Below, in pieces: positions 12,601 to 23,900 of a DNA stretch of 64,000 nt. The notes under the pieces are model-generated. The model saw nothing but the letters and a program-made list of their open reading frames with translations, did not search any database and was not told where the DNA came from. Numbering within the stretch: position 1 is the stretch's first letter; every line of letters begins with the position of its first letter. Source of the stretch: Drosophila pseudoobscura (lineage: Eukaryota; Arthropoda; Insecta; Diptera; Drosophilidae); assembly GCF_009870125.1 (NCBI RefSeq), contig NC_046683.1, positions 5,146,001 to 5,210,000 of the forward strand. Reading direction: 5' to 3'. The translations under genes were made by a program, and so were the position numbers.

Positions 12601-15600
12601 CCATTCGCTCTCCGCTGGGAAATTTATGGTAGTGCCCTGCCCAGCCAGTTAGGCGGCGGCATCATTCCCATCGCTGTCCCTGTGGCCGGGCACCCAAATA
12701 AGGACTGCTCTACGATCTTAATAGTAGACCTGCGGCAGTCCTTTACGGTTATACGAATATAACAAATACGAATGAACAACGCATTTGGAAGCGAGAAAAG
12801 GGACCGCGCCTTTCCGCTCGTTTGTTATAGTTATACATGAATTCCATTGAAGGTACTTTGTCCATTGAATATTGGACAGTTATACAGAACTAGAGCTAAA
12901 GGCGACCACTTTTCCACAAATAGGGACGTGACTAGTTGGGATAATCACAAGATCATATGTACAAAGCTCATTGAAAAGTGTTGGGTACTACTTTTGTTCA
13001 TCTAATTTTAGATCTTTTTTCGTTTAAAATTTTGTTAAAAAAAACATTAAAAGCTTATAACAATTTGTCAAGCATATAGAAAATTGATTAATTTATAAGA
13101 TACAATATATTTCCTGTAAAAATCGCAGTGTTTCAGCTCTTAGAACAGCAGCAAACTGAAACTGTCTTGCTTGGCTAATACTTAAGTTCGTCACTATATT
13201 TTACATATATTTTATCATAATACCATTGTCTGAACGACTTCATCCAGGTCATCTCTGTACTGTCCCAGCGGCTTGCGTCTGTCCTCCCGGTATACAAAGA
13301 ACAAATTTAGGGCACTCTGCAGAGGAAGGCGAAGCGATCATTTTTTGGGCTATAAATATAAATTCAAATGTAATTTAATTTGCATTATAAATAAAAAAAA
13401 TAAAATTTCAATTTAAACTTTTATAATTTATTATTTAATTTCCCAAACTCATTAAATAGTACCTTAAACTGGTGGAGAATTAAAAGGGATCAGAATGAAA
13501 TATAGCTAGAGCGAATTCGTTGTACGGACAATTCGTAATATAAAATTCATTTTTGCAGACCTTAATCTAGTCGCTTGATTTTCGTGACAGGAACGACTAG
13601 CTCTGCAGAAGTAGGTGGAAAATCTGTCACGATTAAAATGATTGAAGACATTTGTGGCAACACTCAAGGCGATTTTGGATATTGATTATTGAATACATTT
13701 TATGTTTTAGATTAAGCATAAAATGGAATGTATAATCTCTTAAAAAATATGCATTGCATTGCATTAAAAGATAAGACACAGTCGTATGCCACAATTCATT
13801 AAATTCCTGCGAAAGAATTTTATAGACCACGAATTTTGTATTATTGAGATCATTCAAGAGCTCCTGGATTCGACAGCTGGATACTTATCTATCACTCACA
13901 AAATATCGGCATCAATAATTTCAAATACACAGACTAATGATTGGTTCGATCTACTAAAGATACACATACGTATCTATATGAGGATGAGTGCAAATGAGGT
14001 CTGTCTGCTTACTTATGACGGCGCTGTCGAAGCATACACCCATTACTTACAAATTCATTAGAGAATTGTCTCTATCATTGTCACATTTTGAAGAATAATT
14101 TCATAATAATTGTCTCTAGGTCTCTAGGGTATTCAGCGTGCGTCTGCCTCGAATTTATTATGGATCGAAAATCCTTCAGCGAACTTTTGCAATTATTTTG
14201 TATTTAAATAAGTGCATATTACTAAGAAGCTAAATATGAATACAGAGAGTATAGATCTCGAAGTATTCTCGAAGAAATTTCATAAACAGCTGTTTCGGCT
14301 CGGAATCAGCTGCTTCTCGCGTACTCACACAAGCACAACTCTCGTGTTCGGGCGAGCTAGACAGCGCGGTTTTCGTCCAGTCCAGTTCCAATAAACCTCG
14401 CTGCATATGGCCAGTGAAATGTATGGAGGTTACTCATCTTACTATTTATATGGTCTTTGGTATGACAAACCTTATGCAAGAGATAAGATCTTTGGGTAGG
14501 AGTACAGTGTTTACTCAGGTTTGAAGAGGCCTTACGAAGTGGCCTTCAACACATCCAAAACATAAACAAAAAAAAAACAAAGATCTTGTAGCGTAAATAA
14601 TGATGATTTCAATACACTTTCTTCATCTTTCATATTAATACCAATCAGAATAAATCCGAAGCGGGTACGGCGGTTGGACGTGGCAACTTCTAGGGTTGAG
14701 AAAATACTAACTGAACTGTCGACCGTTGAACCAAGCCGATCCGCGACAAGTCCACTCGATTTCTTGGATTTCGATTTAGAAAACAATTATTTCACGTTCA
14801 TCACCTATTAAATGATACGATTCCGCGTATTTTTTAAACTTGAATTTTTCTAGTTCAACGGAACTACGGCCGTATCAGCGGGATACGAACAAACGGAAAA
14901 ATAATTCTAATTAATTCCTAAGCGAATATGGCTTGTTGAGGCATAGAGGAGATTATTTTCAGAACGTGGCCCCCCGATACTATTCGATGGAACTCAAGGG
15001 TGCATACTTGTCATTGGCATGTTCCTCATTACTCATTTATTGTTATCAATAATCAATATTGATAATTCATATTCAGTCCATCTGGTGTTTTTTTTTTGGT
15101 TCATCATTAGAATTCTTTTCTAAATATTAGCTGGCAAAATTGAAGCCGATCAAGGTCCAGGCTCGTTTAGTAAACAATATAGAAATATTCGGAGCCTTAA
15201 CTCAGTCTGGAGTCTAGACAGATTTTTTATTGGGGCTTTGGTTATCGCAGACAAACTAATATCGTAGAATAACAAAAGAAAAGGGAGTGGCGGATGAATG
15301 GAAATGGAGTAGTGGAAGCTTTTCGCATTGGCTTGATCGGGATGACTTTGGCTTGTAAAATGGCCTAATCATACCCACTACTGAGCACATTTGTGCGATA
15401 ATCTTACGAACAGACTTGGCCAATCTCGACCAGACATGACTAACGTGGCCATTGCAATCGGCTCTTCAGATAATAGATTACCTATTAATTGCTCCGGTGC
15501 TTGGCCAGATCTACGGAGGGTTCTGTGGTAACAGCGACTACAGGTGACCTCAGGCTTATCGGAGTCGAAGCCCTCGGACATAAAAGCAGAAAAATGCTGG

Positions 15601-15638
15601 TAGTCAAGCAATCAATCGCTAACTACAGACCCAGAGAC
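9641..15638. other. AT-rich intergenic region with decayed mobile DNA, no confident gene
   Basis: Apart from the LINE RNase H remnant annotated separately, this 6-kb stretch holds AT-rich, stop-filled sequence. A DINE-1-like scrap (CAGACTCCTGTGATATCATACTG, about 9820-9845) is recognisable. A minus-strand fragment at about 10370-10480 reads as a short acidic tail (DYDSDESEIDD), and another at about 11030-11130 reads HKISSLQNGECYKINFLNKH; both may be old transposon pieces but I cannot name them. Minus frame 14532-14786 is open for 84 codons without an ATG start and has no recognisable relative. Confidence 0.5.
12300..12760 (-). pseudogene. Decayed non-LTR retrotransposon, RNase H and C-terminal region
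   Basis: On the minus strand the translation at about 12590-12710 reads LIWVPGHRDSDGNDAAA, a stop, LAGQGTTINFPAESEW. This is the conserved WVPGH...GN..AD..A block of the RNase H domain of LINE-type elements. Downstream on the same strand comes SRKKISEVTRDITGHW and then, after a frame change, a piece like SIPHNDFCKSYRDEEE. These match the order of the post-RNase H tail (S...TGH...C..C..E.E) found in LOA/I/Jockey-related elements. In-frame stops and frame changes show it is inactive. The clade is uncertain. Confidence 0.6.
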
Positions 15639-18391
15639 ATGGGCCCCACAACCCTAGTGATCCAGCTACTGCTGTGCTCTCTGGCGCTCGTCAGCGCCAG
15701 CTCCAGCTCCAGCGTCAGCCTTGAGCCCCAGCACATACCCATGGCCGCAGGGAACTATGTGGCCACATCGAGACTTCGTCGCTTGGCGGTGGAGTTCTTA
15801 GACTACTATGAGAATATCACGCTGGCGGACATGATTCGGGATCAGCGTGCCCTTCCTACCGCGCAGGATCGTGAGTGCCTGATGGACCTGGCCCTACTAA
15901 CACAGGATGTGGGCTCAGCTAAAATGTGGGCACTCAAAAGTACGTTTCATTGCTGCCTTGACATGTGCAACCGTGTGTTTCTAATTTGTTAAATTCTGCA
16001 GTGATCGACTCGTGGGGCTCACTACCCTCGGGAGTGCTCTACGGAAACCTGAGAGATCTGGGAAACTACGACGAGTGCCTCAACGTTGATCACGCTGTCA
16101 GCGCCAGTCACAGCGTCCAGGGAAAGTACTGCTTTGCCAGGTTCTCGCTAGCCCCCAGCATTTCCCCGCTGCTCAGCATAAAGACAGCGGTCTGCTTTCC
16201 CGCGTCCTGCACAGCTGCCAACATGGACACGCTGCTGCGACAGCTGTTCGAGAAGCTGTTCAACGTCGAGATCGGTGCGGACCTGCAGTTGGTGGACGAG
16301 AGCACGTGCAAGATTGCCCAGCGGGAACCCTACGACGGTCTCACCATATTCACCATGTATGTCCCTCTCTGTGCTGATTTTACTCGGTCGATTTTCTAAC
16401 CCCAAAGCCTTGCAGAGTCCTGTTGTCGGTGCTGTGTGCTCTGATGGCCCTGGCCACGTTGTACGACTATTTCTTCGTTAAGGATCAGAGTAAGTGACTG
16501 AATGGAGTCCATTTTACTTCCTTTGCTAACTATTGCCTATATCTTTTGTCGTAGAAACACTTTCACCGGTGGTGAAGGCCTTCTCGGCGCGTGCGAACTC
16601 GCGGGTACTCTTCCGGGTCGTAGACACCAAGTCGAACCCCAATATCATTGACTGTCTTCATGGCATGCGCTGTCTGTCCTTCGTCTGGGTGGTCTACGGA
16701 CATGACTATCTGGTGGCTGCCGTGTCGCCCAATCTGAACTTCATCCAAGCGTACACGGTAAGCCCTGACTAATTGCCTAAAGCTAAAGTTAAATCCATGC
16801 TCAACCCGATTTTCCTTGGCCTAGTGGACCAGGTCTGCCTACAGCATGCTGATACAGTATGCGGTTTTCTCGGTGGACACCTTCTTCTTCTTGAGCGGAT
16901 TGCTGCTCGTGGTAATCGCTCTGCGCACCATGGAGAGGTATGTTTTGCTTTGCCTACAAGCCTGACCTGTGTCCAGCCCATTGACTGACAGCTCTTTCGC
17001 TCTGTAGAACCAAGGGAAAGCTCAATGTACCCATGATGTATCTGCATCGGTATCTGCGACTTACACCCGTGCTGGCCCTGGCCATTCTCATCTACATGAA
17101 GATCTTGCCCATTGTGGGGGACGGACCGCTCTACGGTTCAGTTACATTTGACAATTACACCACCTGCGAGGAGACCTGGTACTGGTCGCTCTTGTACGTT
17201 CAGAACTATGCCACGGAGAAGATTGTAAGTTTCCCAGAACTGTAATATACGAAGTCATATGATGATGTTCTCCAAATCCTCCAGTGCTTAGGCCATTCCT
17301 GGTATTTGGCTGTGGACATGCAACTGTACATCATTGCCCCTCTCCTGCTGATCGCCCTGTACAAGTGGGGCAGAAAGGGAGCGGCTGCCATCTTTGTGCT
17401 AATGCTGCTGCTGGCTGCGGGCCTCTTCACCATAATGGTCGTGGGCAAGCACTCCATGTAAGTGGAAGACCTTGATAGTTACAGACGGTATCGTCATCGT
17501 TTCTCCTTCGCTGCAGCTTCTCCCACACCGCCGATGCCATGCCAAGGATCTACTTCTCCACGCACACTCGGGCCTCTCCCTATCTCATCGGTATCCTCTT
17601 CGGCTACTTCCTGCACGTGAACCGGGGCAAGTCCTGGAAGCTAAGCCCAGCTGTGGTTTTCCTAGGCTGGCTGCTGAGCCTGGGCCTGCTCTTCACCTGT
17701 ATTTTTGCGCTGTATGGGTACCACAACAACAGCGAATCCCTGCCCATATTGGACGAGGCCTTCTACCTGACCCTCGCTCGGATCGCGTGGCCCCTGGGGC
17801 TGTGCTGGGTGGTGTTCGCCTGCATGAATGGCTACGGCGGCCTGGCCAACAGCTTCCTCTCCTCGCCCCTGTGGCAGCCCCTGTCGAGGCTCTCCTACTC
17901 CGCCTACATCTTCCACATGTTCATCGAGAGCCTCAACGGCGGCCGGACGCGCACCAGCACCTACTTCAGTGACTACGATGTGGTAAGCTCCAGCGGAGAC
18001 AACAGATCATCAGCCATCGTCACTGAAATTTACTTACTTTCAGATGCTTCGCTTCTGGGGCGACTTTGGTTTCACCGTCCTGCTCGCCTTCTTCGCATAC
18101 ATCCTTATCGAGGCCCCCTTCGGTGGTCTGGAGGCCATCTTGCTGCCCATTCGCAGTGCCAGTCCCAAGCCGGCCCCCGTCTCGCAGCACAAGACCGGCG
18201 AGGCACCAGACGTCAAAGCCCCAGCGAAGGACTTTGAACCTGCTCCACCTCTGGCCAGGAAGCGATCCCTGCCTGAAGTAAGCGACACCTTCGAAACACC
18301 AGCGAAGGATCTCGAACCTGCTCCACCTCTTCCGAGCAAGCCATCCCTGCCTGAAGAAGGCGGCCAAGAGGCTGCGCCAACGAACAATTAG
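15639..18391 (+). CDS. NRF-domain acyltransferase-3 membrane protein (paralog A)
   Basis: Multi-pass membrane protein of the NRF-6/nose-resistant-to-fluoxetine family: an extracellular NRF domain followed by an acyltransferase-3 domain; members are implicated in lipid or xenobiotic transport, with substrates mostly unknown. Nine exons: 15639-15939, 16002-16356, 16416-16489, 16555-16757, 16825-16937, 17008-17224, 17285-17457, 17517-17982 and 18044-18391. All have consensus splice sites and compatible phases, giving 749 residues. The start MGPTTLVIQLLLCSLALVSA is a signal peptide. Cys-containing NRF blocks follow (NYDECLNVDH, GKYCFARFS, AVCFPASC), then a first membrane helix at about residues 213-237. 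The acyltransferase core has GMRCLSFVWVVYGH with the candidate catalytic His at 293. The C-terminal 75 residues are hydrophilic with a duplicated PAKD(F/L)EPAPPL...SLPE unit. I recall CG14205, CG14204 and CG14219 as related D. melanogaster genes at 18D; exact orthology is not assigned. Confidence 0.85.
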
Positions 18392-18579
18392 GTTTAAGTG
18401 TTAGATATCCGTATTTATGATAGCTCTACAATTATTCATATCTTTAAGTACATATAAACGAAAATATACGAAATATTATACATATGTTTTATAATATTTA
18501 TTGTTCGACTTAAAGTCGATCGACAAAAAGTCTCTCCAAAGAGCCCAAAGTGCACATCACTGGAGTCTGGTTGCAAAAG

Positions 18580-18770
18580 TTGGTTGTTCTAGCTCTCTTA
18601 GTCTCTGAGATATCTGAGACTTGGCTGTATTGACTCTGCTATTGATGCTGATCAAGAATATATACACTTTATGGAGTCGGAAACACTTACTTCTGGGCCT
18701 TACACACATCCTTCACCACAAATCTAATACGATATGCCCTCAGTTTGAGTACCGGGTATAGGGAGTCCTC
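18580..18770 (-). mobile_element. DINE-1/INE-1 type repeat fragment
   Basis: Reverse-oriented copy of the family block: GATGCTGATCAAGAATATATACACTTTATGGAGTCGGAAACACTTACTTCTGGG is the complement of the DINE-1 hallmark TTCCGACC..ATAAAGTATATATATTCTTGATCAGCATC. It ends near GAGTACCGGGTATA, the typical terminal GGGTATA motif. It is non-coding and lies just downstream of paralog A. Confidence 0.7.
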
Positions 18771-20570
18771 CTTGTTCCCGAATCCTGCTAATGCCGCGCT
18801 GTATGACGGCTTTGTCCAGGGAGCAGGTCTCCTTATAGCCTCCGCGAAGACTCCGCACTCTTATCCGTCCCTGGTCATTGAAGCATCCGCCCCTGGTAGC
18901 TGAAGCACTCAGAACGTAGACGAGGAGCAGCAGATAATGACAGTCTGGACGAAAGGTGGGTCAGGGTCCCGTCCCTATCACGAGGCAGTACCAGGCCTCG
19001 TGATGTAAGTGTTCTTGTGTGGAAATCGAAGAGACCTTGTAGATCCAGAAATATATTTCGATATGAATGTATCGGCATATGTATTTGCAAAGAGTAAAAG
19101 TTACTTTTTAAAAGCGCCTGAGTTGACCCCTTGGGATCCCTGGGATGGCGACCATTTACCCCATTCAGCCATGCATGTACGAGCAATGTACATTGATTCG
19201 ACCAGAGGACCACACTTGTATTCGGCTCACGCATAATTACATTTGACCAAGCCCCCTAAAGGAGCAGCCTAGCCCGGTACATGTGTGGGAGCAGGCCAGA
19301 CCAAATCAGTGGCCAGACGGGCATTACTGCCACGACTCCGTGGGGAAAACAATTTGAAAAATGCTTTAAATGATTTCCGCTCATTAATCTTGCTGGCTCT
19401 CTGCTTGCTGGCCACATACGAGTAGGTACTGTTGAATTTATGCCTTGCGGTTGGGCCCCCCTTGGTCCTTGGTCGTTGGTCCTTGGTCCTCTAGGCGAAA
19501 CGCATTTCTGACAGCTTTAGTTTTGGCAATTCAATTAGGGCAAGTTGAAAACGTGTTGAAAAATGGATTTGCTGCCGACTCATATTAACCCTTAGCTGCC
19601 GCTGTGTGCTGTGTATCTGATGGCTTATCCCGTTGCCCGTCTAACGAGCGATGCAAATTCCTCCCCAGCAATTAATCATTCGTTGTTCGCTAGTCGTCGC
19701 CATTGCCATGGCCATCGCCATCGCCATCGCCTATTCGATGTCGCTACTGATGTTTTTGCTGATGATTGGCGTCTTATTCCATAACTCACTTCCGGTTGGC
19801 GCCGGAAACGCGTCTTCGACACTAGTTGGCAGCGCTTTCGACTGTGATTGATGGCATTCAGATTGCCACTGACATAAAATGGTATAACTTTTGACTTGAG
19901 TGAAACAAAAGGTTTTCACTAGGTCGATAGTTTGATGCCAAATATTTTCATTCATGCCCATCAAAATGTCCCTTTTTTGTTGTTTGTTCTCTATTTTTGC
20001 CAAAAAAGTCCACCATGCAAAAAAACATTAAACATCCATAAAAATCGATTGCCTTATATTCACTCATTTATTTATTGAAAGGTTACTAATTTAGCCAACT
20101 GACACATCATTTCTATTAACTTTCCATTCACTTTTTCGGATATTTTTTGTTGGTATTTTTATAGTAATGTTTTCCCAATCGGCCAAGAAGCGCTGCCGCA
20201 TGACGCGCGCCGCGTATAAACGAACCAATCGCGTACCTAAAGGAATGATAGATGTTAGACCAATTAAAGGAAAATTCGAGCTAAACAAAATACAAATACC
20301 ATTAATAATTCCGAGAAGGGTATGTGATTATTAGTAATTTAAGAAGAGGAAGAGAATTAGTGGTGGCTATACTATGGTAGAGGGAACTATAGTCCGAGTC
20401 CGAGTCCAATGATGAATTCGATTTACAAAGCGAAGGGAACAGGTCAGGACAGTCAGGCCAAGTCAGGGACTGTCCACGAGACCCTTGCTCAAGTTGTGCA
20501 CAAAAATCACACTAAGAATGGAAGGTTTATTGAAAGCAATCTACTGCATCCTAGTTAAGACCCCGCAGAG
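18771..20570. other. Spacer between paralog A and the nardilysin-like gene
   Basis: No confident gene. A plus frame at 19651-19851 begins with ATG and a repeated Ala-Ile run (ATCGCC triplet expansion at about 19696-19731) and resembles a signal peptide, but the run is a microsatellite and nothing else supports translation. Near 20390 are tandem CCGAGT units. Confidence 0.5.
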
Positions 20571-20574
20571 CCAA

Positions 20575-20885
20575 AAGTAAAAGGTTTTTCTTGACTGATT
20601 CTACAGGGTTCCACATTCTATAGTAAGATCCACATACATAAGTACTCGAGAGTATGTTAATACCGACAAATAGTCATTAATAAAGAGTGTAAACAGCAAG
20701 GGGCTTAGAGGGCTGCCCAATGTTACTCCCGAAGTAACCTTAACTGGTGAAGAGAGGGATTTTTTGAGGCCTCGAACAGAGGTAGAAAGAAATCCATCTC
20801 AGGAGGTTGGTCGTAAACCCTAAAAGGGCAAGTTTACGTGCCAGAGGGAAGTGGCTTACAGAGTCAAATGTTAAATGTCTGATGT
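20575..20885 (-). pseudogene. Decayed LINE reverse transcriptase fragment
   Basis: The minus strand reads FDSVSHFPLARKLALLGFTT then NLLRWISFYLCSRPQKIPLF, and after one frame change VTSGVTLGSPLSPLLFTLFI followed by NDYLSVLTYSRVLMYVDLT. These are the consecutive RT blocks of Jockey/R1-type elements (FD.V....L..KL...G...., W..SYL..R, SGV.QGS.L.PLLF.LFIND, and a damaged Y(A/V)DD). One frameshift and the loss of the second catalytic Asp show it is dead. It ends only about 80 bp before the nardilysin-like reading frame. Confidence 0.75.
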
Positions 20886-20960
20886 AATATAGTAGAGGGA
20901 ATTATAATCCGAGCAATTGACCGAAGGAGGCATCCCAGAAAGTCTAGGAACCTATACAAA

Positions 20961-23900
20961 ATGTGTTCGGTTTATGGTTTTTACATTTTTGAAAAATATA
21001 TACAACACCTGGTATTACAGATGTGCCTACAGCCCCCCCTCAGCCTCAGAAAAATCACGAAAAAAGTGTTCAAGTGGATAGATCGATTCTTTCAGACCAC
21101 TGTCCAATACCATGAGCCACCGGATAAATCCGATGCCGACAGGAAACTGTACCGTGCCTTAAGTCTATCGAATGGATTGCGTGCCATGCTGATATCAGTG
21201 CCTCCTCATAATATAGACCAAGCACAGGATGTGCAACCCACAGTGGGGGACAGTGGTAGTGAGAGTTTCAAGCCATCGGTGGAGCACCCTAGTGGAAGTA
21301 CCTGTGCTGCCTGTGCGGTGCTTGTGAACGTGGGATCCTTTAGCGAGCCGCGACAGTATCAGGGAATGGCACACTTTCTGGAGCATATGATATTTCTGGG
21401 CTCCGAGAGGTATCCGATTGAAAACGAATTTGATGCATACTTAAAGAAAAACGGCGGCTTCAGCAACGCGCACACAGAGAACGAGGATACGTGCTTTTAC
21501 TTTGAGGTGGAAGAGGCGCATCTCGATAAGGCCGTGGATATGTTTATGAGCCTGATCAGAGCTCCACTCATGCTACCCGATGCCATAGCCCGCGAACGTT
21601 CTGCAGTTCAATCGGAGTTCGAACAGGCCTATATGCGGGACAGTGTGCGCCGTGATCAGATACTGGCGAGCTTCGCCAGCGATGGTTATCCCCATGGCAC
21701 TTTCAGTTGGGGAAATCTAACATCTCTTCAGGATCAGGAGGATGACAAACTGCTGTACGAGGCGCTTCATGAGTTTCGACGAAAACATTACGGATCCAAT
21801 CGCATGATTGTCTGCATTGAGTCGCAGAAATCGTTGGACGAACTGGAAGAACTACTGGTCCGTCATTGTGCCGATATACCCAAAAGCCAGGAGAACGCCC
21901 CAGATATGGAAGGCTTGAATTATCAGAAGGCCTTCAATGAAACGTTATTTCGCGACGTCTTTCTGGTCAGGCCCGTGAAGGATGTGTGCAGATTGGAATT
22001 GATATGGGTTCTGCCACCAATGCGGCCTCACTATCGGTGCAAGCCAGATTCCTTTCTCTCGCAACTGATCGCCTACGAGGGCGTGGGCAGCCTGTGCTCC
22101 TATTTCCGACGCCGTCTCTGGTGCACGAACGTCTTTGCGGGTGTTGGGTTAAGCAGTTTCGACTCGAACTCCATCTACTCTCTGTTCAATGTCTGCATTG
22201 CCCTTACAGGCGATGGGTTCAAGCACCTAGATGAGGTACTGGAGGCCACGTTTGCATGGATTAAACTGCTTAACGAGAGCAGTGGGCATCGAGAGGCGAT
22301 GTACAAGGAGTTTCAGCAGCTTGAGGAAAACAATTTTCGTTTCGAAATCGAACTGCCTTCGAGGGACAACGTGCAGCGAGTGGTGGAGGGCATTGGGTAT
22401 CTGCCGCCAAAGGATGTCCTTACAGGACCACTTCTGTACTTCGAATACGATGCAGCTGCTCTACTGATGCTCAAGGAGCACCTAACTGCTTTTCGCTTCA
22501 ACATAATGATCTCCTCGGTGCTACCATATATGGATCATATTTACGATCAGAGGGAGAAATGGTTTGGCACGCAGTACACGACGATTCCCATGCCCTCCGC
22601 ATGGAAAGCCATGTGGCACGATCCAGCACCACTGAAGGAGCTGGCCTTTCCACCATCCAACCCCTTCATAACCACGGACTTCACGCTGCACTGGCAAGAG
22701 GCTGGCAGGCCACAAATACCACGTCACCCCAGGGCCCTCATATGGGACGATTATTGCGAGCTGTGGTTTCGACAGGACGATATCTTCCTACTACCCGATG
22801 GCTACATAAATATGTACTTCGTTACTCCTTTGGTGCGGGAAAGTGCGAGGCATTGTATGGCTGGCGAGCTTTTCACCGAATTGGTGGAGTTCAGCATCGC
22901 CGAGCAATTGTATCCCGCCTTAGAGGCCGGTCTGTTCTATGACCTCCGTATGGGTGAGAAGGGACTGGTCCTGCGTGTTGATGGCTACAGCCAGAAGCTG
23001 CTTCTTTTGGTGAAAATAATCATGCAGGTGATGTGCACTCTAGAGCTGGATCCGGCTCAAGTGATTTCCTTTAAAGACCTCAAAAAGCGTCAAATTTTCA
23101 ATAGAATCCTAAATGGAAAGATATTAAATCACGATTTGCTGTACAAGGTCTTGGAGAGTAAGGGATTCAGTATGCTGGAGGAATATGAATCAATCGATTC
23201 TGTAACCGTGGACGACATCGAGCACTTTAAGGATAATTTCCACAAGAAAATGTACGTCCAAGGACTCGTACAGGGAAACTTTACCCAAGAACAAGCGCTT
23301 GAGGCAATGCAACTAGTCCTTACCACTTACAATAGCCAAAAATTGGATAATCCATTCTCACTGAGCAACAGCTTAGTGCAGATACCACTCGGATCGTATT
23401 ACTTGCGGGCGAAAGCCCTAAACCGTGAAGACACGAACACGATCGTAACGAACTACTATCAAATGGGACCGGGTGATCTCAAATTGGAGTGCCTGATGGA
23501 TCTGGTAGAGTCGATTGCGGGCGAACCCTTCTACAGCCAGCTGCGCACTCAGGAACAGTTGGGCTACAGCCTGAGCCTAGACCAAGACACCGACTACGGT
23601 GTGCTGGCCTGTGTCATGACGATCATCACCCAAGAGACCAAGCACTCGGCCGACCATGTTGACCAACGCATCGAGGCCTTTAGGTCCCGCATACCAGGCC
23701 TCGTGGCCCAGCTCAGCGAAACGGAGTTCGATGATGTGTGCGACACGCTGATCAGTCGCAAGAGGAGGGGCGACAGTAGCCTGGACGAGGAAGTATGTCG
23801 GAATTGGAGGGAGATCGTAACTACTGAGTACTTCTTCAATCGCAGGGAAGAGCAGATACAAACGCTGAAGGGCCTCACAAAGCAGCACGTATGGGACTTA

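Noticed and set aside
14532-14786. Minus-strand 84-codon frame upstream of paralog A
   Set aside because: Begins at TTG rather than ATG and matches nothing I recognise.
19651-19851. 66-residue secreted-peptide-like frame with an Ala-Ile repeat
   Set aside because: The signal-like core is an ATCGCC microsatellite; no other support.
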